Positions 6,727 to 11,507 of a DNA stretch of 11,507 bases are shown here, one piece after another. The notes under the pieces were generated by a model. The model saw nothing but the letters and a program-made list of their open reading frames with translations. It was not told the DNA's origin and made no database searches. This stretch comes from an uncultured Burkholderiales bacterium (GTDB lineage: Bacteria; Pseudomonadota; Gammaproteobacteria; Burkholderiales; Burkholderiaceae_D). The stretch lies in assembly GCA_903904635.1 (NCBI GenBank), contig CAIVDH010000336.1:1-11507 (forward strand), in the 5' to 3' direction. Position 1 is the first letter of the stretch, and the number at the start of each line of letters is the position of its first letter. The position numbers and the translations under genes are program-made.

Positions 6727-7382
6727 TAATTAATTTTGTATAAGTGATGTTGATGAATATAGTCTAGCACTGCGCGTGGCAGCAGCTCGTCCGTGTTGTT
6801 GTCTTGCTGTAGTGCTTGCCGTATTGTTGTAGCTGATACATCCAGCGCCAGATTGTCTGCCAGATAAACCAGCCCGTTGGGTGTGGCGCGCAATTGTGCG
6901 GCGCTGGCCTTACGTCGGGTGATCTCTCTGGCTACTTCGGCTGTCGGAGTATCCTGCGTTAATAAAAATCCTGGTCGTGTTGCTACGCAAAGATGGGCGT
7001 AATCAAACAACTGTTGCCATTGATGCCAGGTGTGCAGGTTAATTAACTGATCTGCACCCATTGCTAGCACGATAGAAACTTTCTCTCCCAGCTCAGCGCG
7101 TAATGCACGCAATGTGTCTATGGTGTAGGTCGGTGTCGTGCGACAAATTTCCTGATCATCGAATTGTACTGGTATCGCGCAATCTGCGAAGGCCAGTTTT
7201 AACATCGCCATTCTGTGTGTTGCCGGCGTTGCCAGTTCCGGCTTTTGCCAGGGCTGTCCGGCAGGGATTAAACGCAAAACATCTGGATGCAAAAGAGTAG
7301 CGCAATAATGTGCAAGACCAACGTGGCCTGTATGCACCGGATCAAAACTGCCGCCCAAAATCAGGATGCAGGGTGCGCTCAC
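6726..7382 (-). CDS. nadD: Nicotinate-nucleotide adenylyltransferase
   Basis: Transfers AMP from ATP to nicotinate mononucleotide to form deamido-NAD, a required step in NAD synthesis in the cytoplasm. The nucleotidyltransferase fold is shown by [15 protein letters not shown] (10-24), containing the HTGH version of the HxGH ATP motif, and by the C-terminal VSATTIRQ (182-189), the equivalent of the ISSTxIR motif. The hydrophobic strand [20 protein letters not shown] in the middle is also typical. Length of 218 residues is normal. The start is GTG (7380-7382), overlapping the hemF TGA as GTGA; this start puts the first strand immediately before the GGSFDP loop, as expected. No separate Shine-Dalgarno is obvious, so it probably relies on ribosomes finishing hemF. 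Its TAA overlaps the rsfS ATG by one base. Confidence 0.96.
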   Translation of the reverse strand: MSAPCILILGGSFDPVHTGHVGLAHYCATLLHPDVLRLIPAGQPWQKPELATPATHRMAMLKLAFADCAIPVQFDDQEICRTTPTYTIDTLRALRAELGEKVSIVLAMGADQLINLHTWHQWQQLFDYAHLCVATRPGFLLTQDTPTAEVAREITRRKASAAQLRATPNGLVYLADNLALDVSATTIRQALQQDNNTDELLPRAVLDYIHQHHLYKIN

Positions 7383-8296
7383 GCAGAGAGCCAGTCACGA
7401 TGCGGCAGAAAATCAGTATACAGCGCCGCCTCTGGCGTGCCTGCTTCCGGTTTCCAGTCATAGCGCCATTTGACGATAGGCGGCAAGGACATCAGTATGG
7501 ATTCCGTGCGGCCGCCCGATTGCAGGCCAAACAAGGTACCTCGATCAAATACCAGATTGAATTCCACATAGCGACCACGGCGATAAGCCTGAAAATCACG
7601 TTCACGCTCGCCATACGGCATATCTTTACGGCGTTTCAGGATCGGCACGTAAGCAGAGATAAAACTATCACCTACATTTTTTGTCATGGCAAAGCTGTCT
7701 GCAAAACTCGCTTCATTAAAATCATCAAAAAACACACCGCCCACACCGCGCGCTTCTTTACGATGTTTCAGATAAAAATAATCGTCACACCATTTTTTAA
7801 AGCGCGCATGCAGATCGGCACCGTGCGGCGTGAGCGCATCATGACAGCTCTGGTGAAAATGTTTCGCGTCTTCTGCGAAACCATAATATGGCGTCAGATC
7901 CATGCCGCCGCCAAACCACCAGACCGGCTCCTTTCCAGCGCCGGTGGTGGTGAAAAAACGTACATTCATATGCACAGTAGGCGCATAAGGATTACGCGGA
8001 TGAAAAACCAGCGATACCCCCATCGCTTCCCAGCTACGGCCAGCCAGTTCAGGACGATTGGCTGCAGCTGATGGCGGCAGACTGCTACCCGTTACATGCG
8101 AAAAACCTACGCCACCGCGTTCCAGAACATTGCCTTCTTCGATCAGGCGCGAAATGCCGCCGCCACCTTCAGGCCGTTCCCAGCTGTCGCGTATGAATTT
8201 CTTGCCATCGACTTCTTCAACCGCTGTGACGATACGATCTTGCAGAGAAAGTAACCAGGCTTTAACGAGTGCGATGTCAGGTGTGTTTGTGCTCAT
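7379..8296 (-). CDS. hemF: Oxygen-dependent coproporphyrinogen III oxidase
   Basis: Converts coproporphyrinogen III to protoporphyrinogen IX by two oxidative decarboxylations using O2, in the haem pathway; its presence suggests aerobic or facultative growth. The 305 residues are close to the usual 300. Visible hallmarks are [17 protein letters not shown] (99-115), containing His109, then [15 protein letters not shown] (126-140), and the family signature spanning about 167-192 with KWC, YFYLKHR, ARGVGG and FFDD. The C-terminal [19 protein letters not shown] (241-259) and [12 protein letters not shown] (262-273) complete the fold. The ATG at 8294-8296 follows a 64-bp gap after purD with no strong Shine-Dalgarno; this AT-rich gap could hold a weak internal promoter, but I see no convincing one. 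The stop overlaps the nadD GTG start. Confidence 0.97.
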   Translation of the reverse strand: MSTNTPDIALVKAWLLSLQDRIVTAVEEVDGKKFIRDSWERPEGGGGISRLIEEGNVLERGGVGFSHVTGSSLPPSAAANRPELAGRSWEAMGVSLVFHPRNPYAPTVHMNVRFFTTTGAGKEPVWWFGGGMDLTPYYGFAEDAKHFHQSCHDALTPHGADLHARFKKWCDDYFYLKHRKEARGVGGVFFDDFNEASFADSFAMTKNVGDSFISAYVPILKRRKDMPYGERERDFQAYRRGRYVEFNLVFDRGTLFGLQSGGRTESILMSLPPIVKWRYDWKPEAGTPEAALYTDFLPHRDWLSA

Positions 8297-8360
8297 GATG
8301 AATATCAGTATGATTAATTTTTCAGTCTGAGGTTCAGGATATTAGGTGTCAGTTAAAAAT

Positions 8361-9635
8361 TTATGCCGGCCGCTTCAGTGCGCGCCAGCCTATATCGCGC
8401 CTGAATTGCATGCCTTCAAAACAAATCTGATCGATCGCCTGATACGCATGTTTTTGCGCCACCTTCACACCATCACCCAATCCGACTACGCAAAGTACAC
8501 GACCGCCAGTGGTAACGAGATGATTGTTTTCTATCGCAGTGCCTGCATGATACGTGACGCAGTCGGGTGTCTCGGCCGGTATGCCCGTGATTACATCGCC
8601 CTTACGCGGCGCATCCGGATAGCCACCTGCTGCAATCACCACACCCAGTGCAGTGCGTCTGTCCCATTCCAGTTCTATTTCATTGAGTGTGCCATTGACG
8701 GCATGTTCCATCACACCCACCAGATCCGTTTTGAGTCGCGCCATGATCGGTTGTGTTTCCGGATCACCCATCCGGCAGTTGAATTCCAGCGTGCGCGGAT
8801 TGCCGCTGGCATCAATCATCAAGCCTGCATACAAAAAGCCGGTAAAGGGTATGCCATCTTTGGCCATGCCGTTTACAGTAGGCTGAATAATCTCGCGCAT
8901 GATGCGGCCATGCAGCGAAGGGGTGATGACTGGCGCGGGCGAATACGCACCCATGCCGCCGGTGTTCGGTCCTTCGTCGTTGTCGAGCAATCGTTTGTGA
9001 TCCTGACTGGTCGCTAAGGGCAGTATATTTTTGCCATCGACCATCACAATGAAACTGGCCTCTTCACCAGCAAGAAATTCTTCGACCACCACGCGCGCAC
9101 CTGCGTCACCGAAACGATTGTCCGACAACATCATCTCTATCGCAGCATGAGCTTCTTCCAGATTCATTGCCACAACGACACCTTTGCCGGCAGCCAGGCC
9201 ATCCGCTTTGACTACAATCGGTGCACCTTGTTCATCTATGTATTTGTGAGCCGCGACAGGATCGGAAAAAGTTTGATAACGCGCCGTTGGTATGTTGTGC
9301 CTATGCATAAATGCTTTGGCAAAGTCTTTCGAGCTTTCCAATTGCGCCGCAGCTTGGGTGGGGCCAAAAATTTTCAAGCCACGTGCGCGGAAAATATCCA
9401 CAATGCCTGCTGCAAGCGGTGTTTCAGGGCCGACTACAGTCAGGGCAATCTGTTCTTGCTGTACGAAATCGGCCAATGCTGCAGGATCGGTGATGGGAAT
9501 ATTTTGCAGCCGGTTATCCAATGCAGTGCCGCCATTACCGGGTGCGACCAAGACCACTTGTATGCGGTCTGATTGTGCCAGTTTTGCAGCCAGCGCATGT
9601 TCACGGCCACCAGAGCCTACGACGAGAATTTTCAT
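8361..9635 (-). CDS. purD: Phosphoribosylamine-glycine ligase (GAR synthetase)
   Basis: Joins glycine to 5-phosphoribosylamine using ATP, giving glycinamide ribonucleotide, the second step of de novo purine synthesis. It is an ATP-grasp enzyme of 424 residues, the standard monofunctional length. The N-domain begins MKILVVGSGGREHALAAKL (1-19), the family's opening. The ATP-grasp loop is VVKADGLAAGKGVVVA (141-156), with Lys143 and Lys151. The NTGGMGAYSPAP stretch (224-235) and the signature RMGDPETQ (288-295) with the metal-binding FNC/Glu region are present. The C-terminal domain, with ALGVVIAAGGYP (329-340), is complete. The ATG at 9633-9635 is 33 bp after the yebC stop. No purine-type regulatory site is visible in that short gap, so expression probably follows the yebC promoter. 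Confidence 0.97.
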   Translation of the reverse strand: MKILVVGSGGREHALAAKLAQSDRIQVVLVAPGNGGTALDNRLQNIPITDPAALADFVQQEQIALTVVGPETPLAAGIVDIFRARGLKIFGPTQAAAQLESSKDFAKAFMHRHNIPTARYQTFSDPVAAHKYIDEQGAPIVVKADGLAAGKGVVVAMNLEEAHAAIEMMLSDNRFGDAGARVVVEEFLAGEEASFIVMVDGKNILPLATSQDHKRLLDNDEGPNTGGMGAYSPAPVITPSLHGRIMREIIQPTVNGMAKDGIPFTGFLYAGLMIDASGNPRTLEFNCRMGDPETQPIMARLKTDLVGVMEHAVNGTLNEIELEWDRRTALGVVIAAGGYPDAPRKGDVITGIPAETPDCVTYHAGTAIENNHLVTTGGRVLCVVGLGDGVKVAQKHAYQAIDQICFEGMQFRRDIGWRALKRPA

Positions 9636-9668
9636 TTTGGAGCGAGCCAGTTTTTATTAAAAGAGGAT

Positions 9669-10394
9669 TTATTCGTTGATGATGGCATTGGTATAAACCT
9701 CTTGCACATCATCGAGATTTTCCAGCGCATCGAGCAGTTTTTGCATTTTGATGGCATCGTCACCTGTGATGTCGGCTTCGGTGGAAGGCTTCATGGTGAT
9801 CTCTGCCATTTCAGCTTTGAAGCCGGCTTTATCCAGCGTATCGCGTATCGCTGAAAACGCATAAGGATCACACACCACTTCAAAGCCGCCCTCATCATCC
9901 GCGATCACATCTTCAGCACCTGCTTCAAGCGCGGCTTCCATTAAAGTATCTTCGTCAGTGCCGGGTGCAAAGAACAACTGACCGCAGTGCTTGAACAAAA
10001 AAGCGACCGAGCCCTCGCTGCCCATGTTGCCGCCAAATTTAGAAAACGCATGCCGCACCTCGGCCACAGTACGCACCCGATTGTCAGTCATACAGTCAAC
10101 GATGATGGCTGCACCATTCAAGCCATAGCCTTCGTAGCGTATCTCTTCATAGTTCACGCCTTCAAGCCCGCCGCTGCCGCGTTGTATGGCGCGGGTGACG
10201 TTATCTTTGGGCATATTGGCGTCGGCAGCTTTATCGACTGCCAAGCGCAAGCGCGGATTACTGGCGAGGTCGCCTCCGCCCATGCGGGCAGCAACAGTAA
10301 TTTCTTTGATCAGACGCGTCCATATCTTGCCGCGCTTGGCATCAGTCGCGGCTTTTTTGTGCTTGATATTGGCCCATTTGCTGTGTCCTGCCAT
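9669..10394 (-). CDS. yebC: YebC/PmpR family translation or transcription-associated regulator
   Basis: TACO1/YebC family protein of 241 residues. The N-terminal [20 protein letters not shown] is near-invariant across the family, followed by [18 protein letters not shown] and [11 protein letters not shown], then [18 protein letters not shown]. Some members were described as DNA-binding repressors (PmpR of quorum-sensing genes), and others, with the mitochondrial TACO1, are linked to translation, including relief of ribosome stalling at proline-rich stretches. Which role applies here cannot be seen from sequence. The start was chosen at 10394 because it gives the conserved MAGHSKW terminus and has GGAAAG about 8 nt upstream. 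The same frame is open for 41 more codons to an ATG at 10517, but those codons lack family similarity and their first bases form the probable -10 element. It is the first gene of the minus-strand series, 33 bp upstream of purD. Confidence 0.95.
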   Translation of the reverse strand: MAGHSKWANIKHKKAATDAKRGKIWTRLIKEITVAARMGGGDLASNPRLRLAVDKAADANMPKDNVTRAIQRGSGGLEGVNYEEIRYEGYGLNGAAIIVDCMTDNRVRTVAEVRHAFSKFGGNMGSEGSVAFLFKHCGQLFFAPGTDEDTLMEAALEAGAEDVIADDEGGFEVVCDPYAFSAIRDTLDKAGFKAEMAEITMKPSTEADITGDDAIKMQKLLDALENLDDVQEVYTNAIINE

Positions 10395-10507
10395 TTTGAT
10401 TCTTTCCAGTGCAAGAAATACGCTGCTTAACTCCACTTTAATGAAGGTGGGCAAGGCGTTTAGTGGATTGCTTTTCGGCTCGGTACTAGCCTTCGAATAG
10501 GGGGCGG

Positions 10508-10516
10508 ATTTTACCA
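10508..10516 (-). promoter_or_regulatory. Probable extended -10 promoter for yebC
   Basis: On the minus strand the bases read TGG followed by TAAAAT, an extended -10 (TGn plus a 5-of-6 match to TATAAT). No good -35 is present at 16-18 bp; TTAACA occurs upstream but with only a 14-bp spacer. Transcription would start near 10501, giving a leader of about 107 nt before the yebC ATG. The leader contains two small potential hairpins, around 10477-10491 (GGCT/AGCC arms) and around 10432-10449. Confidence 0.5.
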
Positions 10517-10534
10517 TAGTGCCCCAGTGTTAAG

Positions 10535-10567
10535 CCTGATTCATGTGCGTGATTCATCAGCCTGATT
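10535..10567. repeat. Short direct and inverted repeats in the yebC/permease divergent region
   Basis: TGATTCAT occurs at 10537-10544 and 10550-10557 (13-bp register), CCTGATT at 10535-10541 and 10561-10567, and CTGAT/ATCAG form an inverted pair at 10536-10540 and 10556-10560. The cluster lies about 20-50 bp upstream of the proposed yebC -10 and about 60-90 bp upstream of the permease ATG. This is a plausible regulator site, but no known operator is recognised. Confidence 0.3.
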
Positions 10568-10625
10568 GTGTAGCTTGATTTTGACTCACAGAGGGCGCTT
10601 TGCAGGCTGGCATTACAATCCCTGC

Positions 10626-11507
10626 ATGAATAATGGCATCAAGACTGATTTACCCCCAACGGATACCCACTCAGCCCGCCGGCTGTTTCTTGCTGGCCTG
10701 GCAATGGCACTAGCCGGTTCAGTGCTGTTTTCAGCCAAGGCTGTCGTGGTCAAGCTCTTGTATCGATATCAGGTTGATGCGATGACAGTGCTGGCGTTTC
10801 GCATGTTGTTTGCCCTGCCTTTTTTTGCCGCTATTGCGCTCTACAAAATGAAACATACCGCGCCGCTTGCGCCATCGGACCGCTGGCGGCTGGTCATGCT
10901 GGGGCTATTGGGATATTACTTATCGAGTTATCTGGATTTCATCGGTTTACTTTATATTTCGGCGGGTCTTGAGCGATTAATTTTGTTTCTGACACCATCT
11001 TTTGTATTGTTGCTATCTATATTTTTGCTACAAAAGCGGGTTAGTAAAACAGAATGGCTGGCACTGCTGATTTGTTACAGTGGCACGGTGCTGGTGTTTA
11101 TGCATGATGTAAAAACTGGTGGTGCGCAGGTCTGGCTGGGCGGCGCGTTTGTGATGGCCAGCGCCGTGTTTTATGCCATGTATTTGTTATTTTCAGGTGA
11201 ACTGGTCCAGCGCGTAGGTACCATCCGGCTGGTGGCTTATGTGATGTGTGTATCAAGCGTAGCAGCGATAGGCCAATTCATGGTGTTGCGCCCGCTTAGT
11301 ATGCTAAACCAGCCGCCTGAAGTGCTTGGCCTCTCCTTGCTCAATGCCGTGTTTTGCACCGTATTGCCGGTGTTTCTGACCATGATGGCCATTGCCCGTA
11401 TCGGTGCGCCTGTGGCTTCGCTGGCTGGCATGATAGGGCCGGTATCCACCTTATTTTTAGCGGCCATGATTTTGCATGAACCGATTACCGCCATACAGTT
11501 GGCTGGA
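10626..11507 (+). CDS. EamA/DMT-superfamily permease (3' end cut by the window)
   Basis: Ten-helix drug/metabolite transporter-type inner-membrane protein; 294 codons are visible and the frame is still open at the window edge. Hydrophobic helices fall near 20-45, 54-74, 88-112, 117-135, 143-160, 168-190, 201-222, 233-257 and 262-283. Two EamA repeats are visible. The first ends in a segment with GLERLILFLTPSFVLLLS (114-131) and a following KRVSKTEW turn. The second ends in GMIGPVSTLFLAAMILHEPI (268-287), the usual near-terminal motif, so only about 10-25 residues should be missing. The substrate cannot be predicted; relatives export amino acids, nucleosides or other metabolites. The ATG at 10626 gives a short polar cytoplasmic leader before helix 1. 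It has no clear Shine-Dalgarno, and TACAAT at 10614-10619 is so close that a transcript might start at or near the A of the ATG. It is divergent from yebC. Confidence 0.88.
   Translation, partial: MNNGIKTDLPPTDTHSARRLFLAGLAMALAGSVLFSAKAVVVKLLYRYQVDAMTVLAFRMLFALPFFAAIALYKMKHTAPLAPSDRWRLVMLGLLGYYLSSYLDFIGLLYISAGLERLILFLTPSFVLLLSIFLLQKRVSKTEWLALLICYSGTVLVFMHDVKTGGAQVWLGGAFVMASAVFYAMYLLFSGELVQRVGTIRLVAYVMCVSSVAAIGQFMVLRPLSMLNQPPEVLGLSLLNAVFCTVLPVFLTMMAIARIGAPVASLAGMIGPVSTLFLAAMILHEPITAIQLAG

Noticed and set aside
7310..8071. Plus-strand open frame of 253 codons opposite nadD/hemF
   Set aside because: It is antisense to conserved catalytic regions of hemF and nadD, with no domain and no ribosome binding site evident.
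8346..9017. Plus-strand open frame of 223 codons opposite purD
   Set aside because: Entirely antisense to purD, rich in Arg/His/Cys, no family resemblance.
9669..10517. YebC as a 282-residue protein starting at 10517
   Set aside because: The first 41 residues lack family similarity. The conserved MAGHSKW start at 10394 has a ribosome binding site, and the upstream ATG overlaps the probable -10 element.
10581..10619. TTGACT (10581-10586) with TACAAT (10614-10619) as a sigma-70 promoter for the permease
   Set aside because: The spacer would be 27 bp, far beyond the usable 16-18 bp.

Overview
The window looks like a chromosomal segment of a betaproteobacterium. The run yebC, purD, hemF, nadD, rsfS, rlmH, maf, rng is an arrangement I associate with Burkholderiales. 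The moderate GC content and the Lys/Ala-rich tail on RsfS would fit an Oxalobacteraceae-like lineage (Herminiimonas/Undibacterium type), but this placement rests on gene order and protein flavour, not on a search.

Layout. Bases 1-203 are AT-rich and hold no clear gene. Two plus-strand cell-surface polysaccharide genes follow: a multi-pass O-antigen ligase/polymerase-type protein (204-1517) and a family 25 glycosyltransferase (1526-2332). They converge tail to tail, with stop codons sharing two bases, on a long minus-strand gene series. Read in its own direction from about 10500 down to 2329, that series is yebC, purD, hemF, nadD, rsfS, rlmH, maf, rng and finally an LpsB/LpcC-like family 4 glycosyltransferase. 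At the right edge an EamA/DMT-family permease (10626 to the end, cut by the window) is divergent from yebC across a 231-bp intergenic region carrying a probable extended -10 promoter for yebC.

How the genes relate. The minus-strand series mixes biosynthesis (PurD for purines, HemF for haem, NadD for NAD) with translation and RNA functions (YebC, RsfS, RlmH, RNase G) and nucleotide-pool or division control (Maf). Several junctions overlap (GTGA at hemF/nadD, TAATG at nadD/rsfS, ATGA at maf/rng), which suggests co-transcription and translational coupling. The last gene is a lipopolysaccharide-type glycosyltransferase facing two more surface-polysaccharide genes, so the left 3.4 kb reads as the edge of an LPS locus joined to a housekeeping operon. 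The ligase gene is visibly AT-richer than the operon.

No defence system, mobile element, tRNA, rRNA or CRISPR array is visible. The most unusual object is the ribosome silencing factor: a normal N-terminal core is followed by a roughly 115-residue histone-H1-like basic tail built from short tandem repeats, and its gene contains three identical A7 runs at exact 30-bp intervals. The rest is ordinary, and I found no convincing previously undescribed multi-gene system.
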